Below are positions 18,392-27,500 of a DNA stretch of 64,000 nucleotides, piece after piece. Origin of the DNA: an uncultured Bacteroidales bacterium (GTDB lineage: Bacteria > Bacteroidota > Bacteroidia > Bacteroidales > Paludibacteraceae); assembly GCA_934728255.1 (NCBI GenBank), contig CAKVEC010000004.1, forward strand, positions 62,001 through 126,000. The letters run 5' to 3'. Made by a program: the position numbers and the translations under genes. Each line of letters begins with the position of its first letter. Position 1 is the first letter of the stretch. The notes under the pieces are model-generated. The model had not been told where the DNA came from. It was given only the letters and a program-made list of their open reading frames with translations, and did not search any database.

Positions 18392-19900
18392 ATGAAACGT
18401 CTTTTCTCATTATTCGCTTGTGCATTGTGCTTCGTGCATTGTGCATTGCTATCGGCTAACCCGTATGCCGAATACTATACCAACCTCCCTGTGGAGATGC
18501 AGCAGGTACAGCCCGTGGCATTCCGCAATGTAGAGGTGAATATCGCCAATATAGGTGCCGTAGCAGACGGAAAAACCAATGTAGGCGACATCATCAACAA
18601 GGTAATAAAGAAAGTCTCCAAGCAGGGTGGTGGGCATATCATTATTCCCGCAGGCACATGGCTTACAGGTCCTATCCGCCTGTACAGCAACATCGACCTG
18701 CACCTCGAAGACGGGGCTACCCTGCTCTTCTCCACCGACAAGGAACTCTATGTACAGAAATCGGATTCTCTCCGCGACGGCTCGAAGAAATGCAACGCCT
18801 GCGTCTATGGCTCCAAACTCGAGAACGTGGCTATCACCGGCAACGGCACCCTCGATGGACAAGGGTTCTATTGGCGTCCGATCAAAGAGAAAAAGGTAAA
18901 AAAGACCGACCCGCAAGTGTGGGAAGAGGCATTGGCTATGGGCGGTACACTCCGTCCCGACGACAAGAAACACTCTATCTGGTATCCCTACAACCTCAAC
19001 AAAGAACTCGGTATCCCCAATATCGCTTCCGACGCGATCACACAGGAGAAGATGCGCCCGCATCTGGTGAACATCACCGACTCGAAAAACGTACTCATCC
19101 AGGGCGTTACACTGCTCAACTCGCCCAAGTTCCACCTTGTGCCGACGCGTGTGCAGAACTTGATTATCGACGGCATCACTATCCGCTGCCCGTGGTGGGC
19201 ACAGAACGGCGATGCCATGGATCCGGGCAACATACAGACGGGGCTGATCGTGAACTGCAACATCAGTTGCGGCGATGATGGTATCTGTATGAAAGGCGGT
19301 GTAGGGCAGAAAGGTGTGGACGCAGGTCCGCAATCGGATATACTGATTATGAACGATACGGTCTATCGGGCGCACGGCGGGTTCGTCATCGGTTCGGAGT
19401 TCTCGGGCGGTATGCAGCGTATTGTAGTGCGCAACTGTGTGTTTGACGGCACCGACATCGGCTTCCGCTTCAAGTCTGCTCCCGGGCGCGGCGGCTGGTG
19501 CAAAGACATCTATTGCGTGGATAATGTGGTGCGCAATATCCGCGAAGATGTTATCCTGATCAGTTCGGGCTATGCTGACCGCGGCGCGGGCGTAAGTGCC
19601 ACCGACAAAGACAAAAAGGACGCTTTCTTCCCCGACTGGAGCAATATCACTTTCCGCAATATCAATGGTGCTGTAGCCGAAAACGTAGTAAATATAGAGG
19701 GGCTGAAAGGTATGCCCGTGCATGACATCATCTTTGACAACATCACCATCTATGGCGTTACCGATACGGGTGTAAAGTTGAACTATGCCGAGAAACTCAC
19801 GTTCACCAACTGCAGTTTCCGCACACGCCCTGGCAATGAGTTTGACATCAACCATTCCCGCGCCATTCTCTTCAACGGCAAAGACCCGCAGGCAGAATAG
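18392..19900 (+). CDS. GH28 polygalacturonase-family glycosidase, secreted
   Basis: A 502-residue right-handed beta-helix enzyme of GH28, expected to hydrolyse alpha-1,4-galacturonosyl or rhamnogalacturonan linkages in the periplasm or outside. The start is the ATG at 18392 (MKRLFSLFACALC), which gives a signal peptide ending near LLSA; longer in-frame starts run through the repeat arrays. GH28 motifs: the DAMDPG block in place of NTD, CGDDGICMKGG (the catalytic Asp pair), AHGGFVIGSE (GHG-type), and GFRFKSAPGRGG (RIK-type). It is the fourth gene of the pectin-type PUL and complements the PL1 lyase. The family is firm; exo or endo action and exact substrate are open. Confidence 0.93.
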   Translation: MKRLFSLFACALCFVHCALLSANPYAEYYTNLPVEMQQVQPVAFRNVEVNIANIGAVADGKTNVGDIINKVIKKVSKQGGGHIIIPAGTWLTGPIRLYSNIDLHLEDGATLLFSTDKELYVQKSDSLRDGSKKCNACVYGSKLENVAITGNGTLDGQGFYWRPIKEKKVKKTDPQVWEEALAMGGTLRPDDKKHSIWYPYNLNKELGIPNIASDAITQEKMRPHLVNITDSKNVLIQGVTLLNSPKFHLVPTRVQNLIIDGITIRCPWWAQNGDAMDPGNIQTGLIVNCNISCGDDGICMKGGVGQKGVDAGPQSDILIMNDTVYRAHGGFVIGSEFSGGMQRIVVRNCVFDGTDIGFRFKSAPGRGGWCKDIYCVDNVVRNIREDVILISSGYADRGAGVSATDKDKKDAFFPDWSNITFRNINGAVAENVVNIEGLKGMPVHDIIFDNITIYGVTDTGVKLNYAEKLTFTNCSFRTRPGNEFDINHSRAILFNGKDPQAE

Positions 19901-19976
19901 AGCAATTGCTCTCCACAAACAACTATCAACATTCAACTCTCAACTAAAAAAAATACACATATTCTGTCAAAATCTG

Positions 19977-20008
19977 TTTGCCCAATTGACATATTTGCAC
20001 TACTTTTG
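19977..20008 (+). promoter_or_regulatory. Promoter for the secreted protein gene at 20080
   Basis: TTTG (19977-19980), 20 nt, TACTTTTG (20001-20008), a full consensus match. It implies the downstream gene is not merely the tail of the pectin operon. Confidence 0.8.
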
Positions 20009-20079
20009 CACCGTCGTTCAAAGGACGACTTATTCAATCGGATAACTTACATTAACCACATAAAAACAAACACATTATT

Positions 20080-20772
20080 ATGAAGAAAATCTTCTTTTTC
20101 GCCGCTGCCCTCGTTGCAGCAGCAACTATCAACGCAGAGACCTATGATTTCTCGAAGTATGCTACAGAAGCAGACTGGACTGTAACTGATGCAACCAAGA
20201 ATGCAACGGAAACTAAGGAGGACAAATTAGTGTATGACATCGCCGGTGGTGTAGAGGCTGTCGTATCTCCCAAAGGCGCAGAGAATATCCAATTCACTAT
20301 CAAAAATGGTTCCGATAAGAAAAAAGCATTCAATATCAACTTGGGCAATAGTTTCGAATTCGGTGGCAAGAACGGTATCATCAAACTATCGGGTGTTCAA
20401 GTAGGTACAAGCATCAAGTTGGTTGTAGCCGCTAAGGGTGGTACTGCTGCTGACTTTGCAGACGCAGCCGGTGTATATCCGAAGGGTGCTATTGCAGTTT
20501 CTACCGATTTAATCTTGCCTGCAAAGGGTTCTGACGGTGCAGACGAGAAAGGTTATGTGTGGAAAACCTTGGAGTATCAGGCAACATCCGGCAATGTAGA
20601 AATCAAAGAGTTTGCAGCCGGTTATCGTATTTCTTCGCTGACCATCGGCGGTACTACCGCTATCAGCAACACCGCTGTAGAGGCTAAGGCTACCAAGTAT
20701 ATGGAGAACGGTGCTTTGGTTATCGTAAAGAACGGCGTTAAATACAATGCCCTCGGTGCTGTTATCGAGTAA
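20080..20772 (+). CDS. Secreted protein of unknown function with short ENG-type C-terminal motif
   Basis: A 230-residue protein I do not recognise. It has a signal peptide (about 1-19, ending INA-ET), a beta-rich body beginning YDFSKYATEADWTV, and a C-terminal motif (about 205-230; YMENGALVIVKNGVKYNALG) that is also found at the ends of the proteins at 37536-39521 and 39661-40689. That motif resembles the first strand of a T9SS C-terminal domain but stops early, so surface delivery by T9SS is a possibility only. It has its own promoter and is followed by a strong 18-bp hairpin. Position after GH28 suggests, but does not prove, a role in pectin use such as glycan binding. Confidence 0.75.
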   Translation: MKKIFFFAAALVAAATINAETYDFSKYATEADWTVTDATKNATETKEDKLVYDIAGGVEAVVSPKGAENIQFTIKNGSDKKKAFNINLGNSFEFGGKNGIIKLSGVQVGTSIKLVVAAKGGTAADFADAAGVYPKGAIAVSTDLILPAKGSDGADEKGYVWKTLEYQATSGNVEIKEFAAGYRISSLTIGGTTAISNTAVEAKATKYMENGALVIVKNGVKYNALGAVIE

Positions 20773-20813
20773 TATCGAATAGAAATAGTATTGTGTAATA
20801 GCACACAATACGC

Positions 20814-20859
20814 ATACACAAATCCCGCTTGGTTGCAAGATCAAGCGGGATTTGTGTAT
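20814..20859 (+). terminator. Strong hairpin terminator after the secreted protein gene
   Basis: ATACACAAATCCCGCTTG (20814-20831) and its perfect 18-nt reverse complement (20842-20859) enclose a 10-nt loop. There is no long U-tract, as is common for this group. Confidence 0.75.
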
Positions 20860-20896
20860 CTCATAGTGCCATAGTAAAATGGGTACTAAAAAGAAA

Positions 20897-20957
20897 AAGT
20901 CCTTAAGGACTTTCGCGACCTTAAGGACCTTAGGGACTCTAATGTCTTTAATGACCT
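20897..20957. repeat. CCTTAAGG-type repeats with an 18-bp palindrome
   Basis: AAAGTCCTTAAGGACTTT (20897-20914) is a perfect palindrome, followed by degenerate copies built on CCTTAAGGAC and CTTTAATGAC. A related array stands at 42369-42406. No gene is seen here. Confidence 0.6.
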
Positions 20958-20962
20958 CTATA

Positions 20963-21035
20963 ATAAAAAAAAGAGGATTGTCATCACGACAACCCAATCT
21001 TTTTACTTAACCTTAAATCTAATACCATGAAAAAC
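20963..21035 (-). ncRNA. Candidate stand-alone small RNA of about 73 nt
   Basis: A complete promoter on the minus strand (21042-21073) predicts a start near 21035. An intrinsic terminator follows: stem GGGTTGTC / GACAATCC (one G-U pair), loop GTGAT, then eight Us, at about 20966-20994. The transcript would be about 73 nt. It contains a 14-codon ORF (20984-21028, MVLDLRLSKKIGLS) whose end runs into the terminator stem, so a leader-peptide function is possible, but no gene follows on this strand. No known RNA family was recognised. Confidence 0.55.
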
Positions 21036-21041
21036 ACGGTG

Positions 21042-21073
21042 CAAAAGTACTGCATATTTTTGATACTACCAAA
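21042..21073 (-). promoter_or_regulatory. Promoter of the candidate small RNA
   Basis: Minus strand: TTTG (21073-21070), 20 nt, TACTTTTG (21049-21042), a perfect consensus match pointing away from tetR. Confidence 0.75.
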
Positions 21074-21103
21074 TAAAATAGCAAGAAAATATGTTTTACA
21101 GCA

Positions 21104-21111
21104 TACTTTTG
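21104..21111 (+). promoter_or_regulatory. Possible -7 box toward tetR
   Basis: TACTTTTG on the plus strand, roughly mirror-image to the small-RNA promoter (the flanking GCA and GCAC extend the inverted repeat). No TTTG is present 20 nt upstream, so the call is weak. The leader to tetR would be about 200 nt. Confidence 0.35.
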
Positions 21112-21154
21112 CACATTTTGCAAAGTATAGTTTGCAAAATAAGGGGTATAATTG

Positions 21155-21188
21155 ATTAGTCCAATTAGTCCAATTAGTCCAATAAGTC
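21155..21188. repeat. 9-bp tandem array, three copies plus a partial (ATTAGTCCA)
   Basis: ATTAGTCCA three times at 21155-21181, then ATAAGTC. It lies between the small-RNA promoter and tetR. No function is evident. Confidence 0.8.
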
Positions 21189-21232
21189 TCGTCTGACATA
21201 TATGTCCAATTTGCATAACGAAAATAGCACTT

Positions 21233-21259
21233 GGAAACTACAAAAGTAAAAAAGTTTCC
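21233..21259. promoter_or_regulatory. Inverted repeat, candidate TetR operator
   Basis: GGAAACT (21233-21239) and AGTTTCC (21253-21259) form a perfect 7-bp inverted repeat with a 13-bp spacer, 56 bp before the tetR start. The size and place suit an autoregulatory TetR-family operator. Confidence 0.5.
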
Positions 21260-21314
21260 GTTTGTCATACTATTTTTACCCCTATGGCACGCTTATTGTA
21301 TAGTGGTGCGTATT

Positions 21315-21956
21315 ATGTGTGATAACCAACGGGAAAATATAGTTCAGTTTGCCGTAAAGAAAATGCGCGAGGTGGGGATACGTTCCCTGAGCATTGATGA
21401 TATTTGCCGGGAGTTAGGCATTTCGAAGAAGACATTCTATGTATATTTTGAGTCGAAAGACCAACTGGTCAGCGAGATGCTAACCCTGCATGAGCAGAAA
21501 TTGGAACGCAATATGTTGCGTGAGGTGGAAGGCAAAAGCACAACGCAAATACTACAGGAATGGGGAGCAATGGCAAAGAAAAACGAGAAAGACTTCGAGC
21601 AGCCACCTCCTATTATGTACGACCTGCAGAAGTATTACCCCAACCTGTTTGTACAACACAAAGAGCACCTATGCCAAATGATGTATCGCAATCTGGTGCG
21701 GTTTATTACGAAAGGACAAGACGAAGGCGTTTTCCGCAAGGACTTGGATTCGGATGTAACGGCACAGTTTTTCTCGTACACGCATTACATCATTATGGAG
21801 ACAATACAAAACTATCCCAAACGCCGCAGCGAGATGATACGTATCGCCAAGCAGGGGATGGATATAATGGTGAGGGGAATACTAAGATTTCCCCAAGTCC
21901 CCTCAGAGAGGGAGAGGGGGATGAGTGTAGTAAATGAAGGCACACAAAACAGATAA
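21315..21956 (+). CDS. TetR/AcrR-family transcription regulator of the efflux operon
   Basis: A 213-residue TetR-family protein. The start at 21315 (MCDNQRENIVQFAVKKM) aligns with the usual TetR N-terminus; upstream in-frame starts pass through the inverted repeat. The helix-turn-helix is at about 18-48 (RSLSIDDICRELGISKKTFYVYFESKDQL), followed by an all-helical ligand-binding and dimer domain. The C-terminal 15 residues look like a non-conserved tail. It lies 22 nt before the TolC-like gene and is the first gene of a TetR-TolC-MFP-RND group, so it most likely represses the pump genes and itself and is released by a pump substrate. Confidence 0.9.
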   Translation: MCDNQRENIVQFAVKKMREVGIRSLSIDDICRELGISKKTFYVYFESKDQLVSEMLTLHEQKLERNMLREVEGKSTTQILQEWGAMAKKNEKDFEQPPPIMYDLQKYYPNLFVQHKEHLCQMMYRNLVRFITKGQDEGVFRKDLDSDVTAQFFSYTHYIIMETIQNYPKRRSEMIRIAKQGMDIMVRGILRFPQVPSERERGMSVVNEGTQNR

Positions 21957-21978
21957 ATAATTATAAGGTATAAATAAG

Positions 21979-23304
21979 ATGAAGAAACTAATTTCACTTA
22001 TGGCGGCTGCGCTGCTGATTAGCGCGAGTGCCATAGCAGAAGACCACGTGATGGCGGCGACGAAAAAAGCACCACAGCGTGATGTACCTGCAGAATTGAG
22101 CCTCAGTGTGGAGGAGGCACAGGACTATGCGGTGAAAGCCAACCGCAGTCTGCGCAATGCCGACTTGGCCGTACAACAGGCGTATGCGCAACGCTGGCAG
22201 ACCATTGCCGCAATGCTACCGCAAGCAGATGCTTCATGGAGTTATAGTTCGATGTGCGGGTATGAGATGGAGTTTGGGGGAATGAAGATTGCAATGCCCG
22301 ACTATTCCACCACCGGCGTCAAGGCTTCAGTGGGTATCAGCGGGCAAGCCATTGTGGGTGCCGTACTGAACACGATTGCCATTGATATGCAAAAGATCGC
22401 ATTAGAGCAGTCGGAGGACGATTTGCGTGCAAATATAAAAACTTCATATGCCTCGGTGCTGGTATTGCAAGATGTAGTGGCATTGCTTGATTCGTCGTTG
22501 CAGAATGTGGAGAAACTCGCCGAGATGACCCAACGCTCGGTAGATGTAGGTGCGGCAGAGCAAACATCGGCAGACCAGATTATGGTACGTGTGAACACGC
22601 TGCGCAACAACATCAACTCCAACAAGCGGTCCATTCTTCTGGCGCAAAACTCGCTGAAAGTGCTGCTTGACGTACCGGTAGAAACCGAACTGACGCTCAC
22701 CTCCACTTTGGACGATATGCTGTCGGCAGAGGCGATCCTCAATCTGCTGGGAGAAGATTTTATTCCACAAAACAATCTCAATTACCAAACCCTTGAAAAA
22801 AATGTGGATTTGGCAAAAGCCAACGTACACATGGCAGGCTGGGCATATGGTCCGACAGTGGGCGTAGGGTATCAATACAGCAACCAGCACTACTATGCAG
22901 AGGGTGGTATGCGTATGACCCCGCCTCATGCTGTAAGTGTTAGCGTTTCGATGCCGCTGTGGTCGTCAGGTAAGCGTGCCGCTACGGTCGTGGATAAAAA
23001 GATTGCGCTTGAGTCTGCACGCAACACGCTTGCCGAGACAGCAGACAACCTCGGTATCCAGAACCAGCAGTTGCGCTTCAACCTACAAAACGCCTACGAG
23101 ACCTATATGGTGGAGAAAGAGAATATGGAGGTTACACAACGCGTATTCCAATCAACCACCAATAAATACAACTATGGTGCGACCAGCAACCTCGAGTTGG
23201 TAAACGCCAGCAACGATGTGATTTCTGCTCAATCGACCTACGTACAGGCGGTGCTGACTCTGGTAAATGCGGAAGCAGACCTTGAAAAATTCTTAAACAA
23301 CTAA
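21979..23304 (+). CDS. TolC-family outer-membrane efflux channel
   Basis: A 441-residue TolC-like protein forming the outer-membrane exit duct of a tripartite pump. Signal peptide about 1-20 (ends AIA-ED). Two structural repeats are visible, each opening with long coiled helices (SLSVEEAQDYAVKANRSLRNADLAVQQAYAQRW and the equivalent near 285 to 330), and a conserved ending NASNDVISAQSTYVQAVLTLVNAEADLEKFL. The length is normal for the family. It precedes the membrane fusion protein gene, separated by a 97-nt gap that contains small hairpin repeats. Confidence 0.92.
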   Translation: MKKLISLMAAALLISASAIAEDHVMAATKKAPQRDVPAELSLSVEEAQDYAVKANRSLRNADLAVQQAYAQRWQTIAAMLPQADASWSYSSMCGYEMEFGGMKIAMPDYSTTGVKASVGISGQAIVGAVLNTIAIDMQKIALEQSEDDLRANIKTSYASVLVLQDVVALLDSSLQNVEKLAEMTQRSVDVGAAEQTSADQIMVRVNTLRNNINSNKRSILLAQNSLKVLLDVPVETELTLTSTLDDMLSAEAILNLLGEDFIPQNNLNYQTLEKNVDLAKANVHMAGWAYGPTVGVGYQYSNQHYYAEGGMRMTPPHAVSVSVSMPLWSSGKRAATVVDKKIALESARNTLAETADNLGIQNQQLRFNLQNAYETYMVEKENMEVTQRVFQSTTNKYNYGATSNLELVNASNDVISAQSTYVQAVLTLVNAEADLEKFLNN

Positions 23305-23306
23305 AA

Positions 23307-23374
23307 AGACCGTGCCTGCGGCACTGTTAGACCGCCCTATCGGGCTGTTGGATATCAGACCGCTGTGCTGTTAG
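23307..23374. repeat. Array of three AGACCG...CTGTT mini-hairpin units
   Basis: Units start at 23307, 23329 and 23357 with AGACCG and end in CTGTT. The first two contain small stems (GTGC/GCAC and GCCC/GGGC) with different bases in the stem. It lies between the TolC-like and membrane fusion protein genes; a role in mRNA stability is possible. Confidence 0.6.
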
Positions 23375-23401
23375 ATAATAGAAAATAATTATAGCAAAGA
23401 T

Positions 23402-24430
23402 ATGAAAAAGGTATTTATTATGGCAACCGCCGCATTGGTATTAGTCGGTTGCGGCAAGAAAGAGGCTACTACTGCTACCGGTGAGGCAGGAGAGCGCACC
23501 GAGGTGGTGGAACTGACCACTCTGCACACCCGCGAGATACAGCGCGACATCACTCTATCATCGAACCTAATGGGCTACGAGACAGTAAATGTTGCCCCCT
23601 CGCTAACGGGCAAGATTGAGCATATATATGTGGAAGTGGGCGACCGCGTGCAAAAAGGCAGCGACCTCGTGCGTATGGATCAGCAGCAATACAAGACCAC
23701 CAAACTGACCATCGCCAATCTCGAGACCGAGATGGTGCGTATGGAGGGCTTGATTCAGACGGGGTCGGTGTCGCAACAGCAATATGATCAGACCAAATTG
23801 TCATTAGACCAAACCAAAGAGAACATCGATTTCCTCGAGAAAAACACCTATGTAAAGGCTCCTTTTGCAGGCGTTATCTCGGCGAAGAACTACGAGGACG
23901 GAGAACTCTACAGCGGGCAGGCAATCCTTGTACTGACGCAGGTGGACAAACTGAAGACGCTGGTGGCTATCCCCGAGTCGTACATTCCACAAGTGAAAAC
24001 GGGTATGCGCCTTACCTTACATTCGGATGTCTATCCCGACAAGACATTCCCCGCTACAATTGAGGTCGTTTATCCGACAGTGGACGCATCAAGCCATACC
24101 TTCCAGGTCAAAGTGGTGGTCAATAACCGAGAGGGGTTGCTCCGACCGGGTATGTACGTAACGACCACTCTCGGTTTGGGAAAAGCCGATGTCATCACCG
24201 CCCCATACTCTACCGTACTGAAACTCGTGGGTGCCAACGACCGCTATGTGTTTATCAACGACAACGGACGTGCAAAACGCGTGAGCGTGGAAATGGGACA
24301 ACGCTTCGGAGATGATGTGGAAATCAGTGCACCGGAGATTGTGGACGGCGTGCAACTTGTTACCAAAGGCGAATCACGCCTTGTGGACGGCGTCAAGATC
24401 ACCACGGGCAAAACTGCCGACGGCGAGTAA
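23402..24430 (+). CDS. RND efflux periplasmic adaptor (membrane fusion protein), lipoprotein
   Basis: A 342-residue HlyD/AcrA-type adaptor. Lipoprotein signal with lipobox LVGC (Cys17). In order: a beta-barrel strand, the lipoyl half-motif (about 55-90, PSLTGKIEHIYVEVGDRVQKG), a short helical hairpin (about 90-145), the second lipoyl half (YVKAPFAGVISAKNYEDGELYSGQ), and the barrel and membrane-proximal domains. The hairpin is short, as in adaptors working with TolC-like channels in this phylum. Located between the TolC-like and the RND genes, it should link the two. Confidence 0.92.
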   Translation: MKKVFIMATAALVLVGCGKKEATTATGEAGERTEVVELTTLHTREIQRDITLSSNLMGYETVNVAPSLTGKIEHIYVEVGDRVQKGSDLVRMDQQQYKTTKLTIANLETEMVRMEGLIQTGSVSQQQYDQTKLSLDQTKENIDFLEKNTYVKAPFAGVISAKNYEDGELYSGQAILVLTQVDKLKTLVAIPESYIPQVKTGMRLTLHSDVYPDKTFPATIEVVYPTVDASSHTFQVKVVVNNREGLLRPGMYVTTTLGLGKADVITAPYSTVLKLVGANDRYVFINDNGRAKRVSVEMGQRFGDDVEISAPEIVDGVQLVTKGESRLVDGVKITTGKTADGE

Positions 24431-24433
24431 AGA

Positions 24434-24512
24434 CAATGTGTAAATGTGTAAATTAGGAAATTTGTAAATTCTGTTTATACATTTACAAACCTACAAATTT
24501 ACAAATTGAATT
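24434..24512. repeat. GTAAATTT-type intergenic repeat, copy 1
   Basis: A/T-rich segment with repeated TGTAAAT and opposing ATTTACA words able to fold on themselves. A nearly identical segment follows the RND gene at 27769-27851, and a related one stands at 48498-48563. It fills the gap between the adaptor and RND genes. Confidence 0.7.
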
Positions 24513-24516
24513 AAAT

Positions 24517-27500
24517 ATGGCTATTTATAAATCAGCGGTCCAAAAACCTGTAACCACCGCCCTTATCTTTGTGGCAGTGATTATCATAGGTATCTTCTGC
24601 TATGTGCAGTTGCCGGTCGATCAGTTTCCTGAGATGGACCCTCCGTATATTACGGTGATGACCACCTATCCGGGGGCATCCGCATCCGAAGTGGAAACCA
24701 ACGTAACCAAGGTGATGGAGAACTCGCTCAACTCGGTCGATCACCTCAAAGAACTGACTTCCAAGTCGAAAGATAATATCTCGCAGGTAACGCTTGAGTT
24801 TGAATGGGGGACGAACCTGGACGAGGTCATCAACGATGTACGAACATACGTGGATCTTGTCAAGGACAACCTTCCGGACGGTTGTTCCAACCCGATTATC
24901 CTGCGTCTGTCCACCTCCATGATGCCGGTTATCCAGTACGCCGTTACCGCCAATGAGTCGTATCCTGCACTGGACAAGATGCTCGATGACGAGATTATCC
25001 CGCAGTTGAACCGTGTGGACGGTATCGGTAACTTGACCGTATCGGGTGCGCCGGATCGGTATGTATATGTCTATCTTGACCAGCAAAAACTTGATGCCTA
25101 CGGACTGACAGTGGAGAATGTAGGCAACGTTATCTCCGCCAACAACCTGAATATGTCATCGGGTACGGTGAAACTGCAGAAAGAGCAATACCAGATGGAG
25201 GTACGCTCGGAGTTTGTCGAGTCGTCGGAGATTAACAATCTGGTGGTTACCACCACTGCTGACGGGCGACAAGTATATGTGCGCGATATCGCTACCGTAA
25301 AAGATACTATCAAAGAGTTGTCGCTGGACGAGAAAACGGACGGTATCGAGTGCGCCCGCTTGATGATTACCAAGCAGACCGGTGCCAATACGGTACAGAT
25401 CTGCCGCGATGTACGCAAAGAGATTGCTAAAATACAGGAAACACTGCCGTCGGATGTGAAGTTCAAACTCATCTATGACTCGTCCGAAAACATCGAGAAC
25501 TCTATCAACTCACTGAAAGAGTCTATCGGATATGCCTTGCTCTTTGTGGTATTGGTTGTGCTGTTCTTCCTCGGACGCTGGCGTGCAACGCTGATTATTG
25601 CGCTGACTATCCCTATATCGTTGATTGTGGCATTTATCTATCTGAAGTTAGTCGGTTCGTCGCTCAACATCATTTCGCTATGTTCGCTTACCGTGGCAAT
25701 CGGTATGGTGGTGGACGATGCAATCGTTGTGTTGGAGAACATCACCAAGCATGTAGATCGTGGTGAGAACCCTCGGGAGGCGGCTATATATGCCACCAAC
25801 GAGGTGTGGGTCTCGGTTATCGCCACCACGCTTGTACTGGCTGCAGTATTCGTTCCGCTGACTACACTGACGGGTATGTCGGGTATCTTGTTCCGCGAGT
25901 TGGGGTGGATTGTAACCATTGTTACTTCCACGTCTACACTCATCGCTATCTCGCTGACACCTATGCTGGCGAGCAAGTTGCTCAAACCGCGCAAAGTGCA
26001 TGTGGACGAAAACGGTAACCTGATTGATGACGACAAAAACAAAAAATCATGGTACGATCGCACCGTGGTGCGCGGTTTGGACTGGATTGACGACAAGTAT
26101 GCCAAAGGATTGGGGTGGTGTCTGAACCATAAAGCCATCACTTTCCTCGTTTTGTTGGGCTTGTTCGTCGCCTCTATGATACCGGCTATCACCGGACAGA
26201 TTGGTACCGACTTTATGCAGCAACAGGATAACGGACGTATGTCTGTTACCATCAAACTGCAACGCGGTACACGTATCGAGGAAACGCTCAAAACCGCACG
26301 CGCCCTCGAAGCACGTTTCACGGAACTGGTGCCGGAAATACAGTTGATCAGTACCTCCGCCGGTAGCAACGACGATTCCGGTATGTCGGCTCTGTTCTCC
26401 TCTACGATGAACAACACGATCTCTATGACTATCCGCTGCAGCAAGAAGTATGAGCGCGAGCGCAGTATCTTCGAGATTGCCGAGGTTATCCGTCAGGAGA
26501 TTGCCCGCTATCCGGAGATTACCGATTACCAGGTCAGCACTTCTAACGGCGGCGGAATGGCATCCAACTCGGTAGATATTGAGATCTATGGTTATGATTT
26601 TGATGCCACCTCGCTTTTGGCAGAAGAGATACAAGCCAAGTGTAACCACGACATCGCCGGTGCACGTGATGCCACTATCTCGCGTGACGACGAACGCCCG
26701 GAAATCAAGATCACCGTGGACAAAGAGAAAGCCAGCCGACTCGGACTCACTCCTGCCACTATCTCCACCTATCTGCGCAACCGTGTAAACGGTATGGCAT
26801 GCGGCTACCTCAAAGAGGACGGTTCGGAGTACGACATCGTTGCCCGATTGCAGGAGCAGGATCGTAACACTATCCAGAAGATACAAGACCTGACCATTCC
26901 TACCCCGGCAGGAAAGAGCGTCAAACTATCCGAGGTTTGCTCCATCGGCGAGTATTGGACACCGCCTACCATTGAGCGCAAACTGCGCCAGCGTATTGTA
27001 ACCGTGTCTGTTACCCCGTACAATGTACCGCTGGGTGAATTGGCACAGAAGATTCAAAACGAGGTAATCGACCGGTTGGATATTCCGCAAGGGGTTACTA
27101 TCCGTTTGGCGGGCGACTACGAAGACCAGCAGGAGACATTCGGCAAGATGGGACTTTTGGCTGCACTCATTATCCTCCTTGTATATATCGTGATGGCATC
27201 GCAGTTCGAGTCGTTCAAGAAGCCCTTTGTCATTATGTTCACCATTCCTTTCGCCCTCTCGGGTGTGGTTATGGCATTGTGGATGACGGGGCGTTCGCTG
27301 GATATGATCGGTGCGTTGGGTCTGATTATGTTGGTGGGTATCGTGGTAAAGAACGGTATTGTGCTGATTGACTATATCGACTTGCTCCGTGAGCGAGGTG
27401 TGGAACTGAACAAAGCCGTTGTGATGGCGGGTAGAAGCCGTATGCGTCCTGTCTTGATGACCGCTTTCACCACTATCCTCGGTATGGTCCCGATGGCTAT

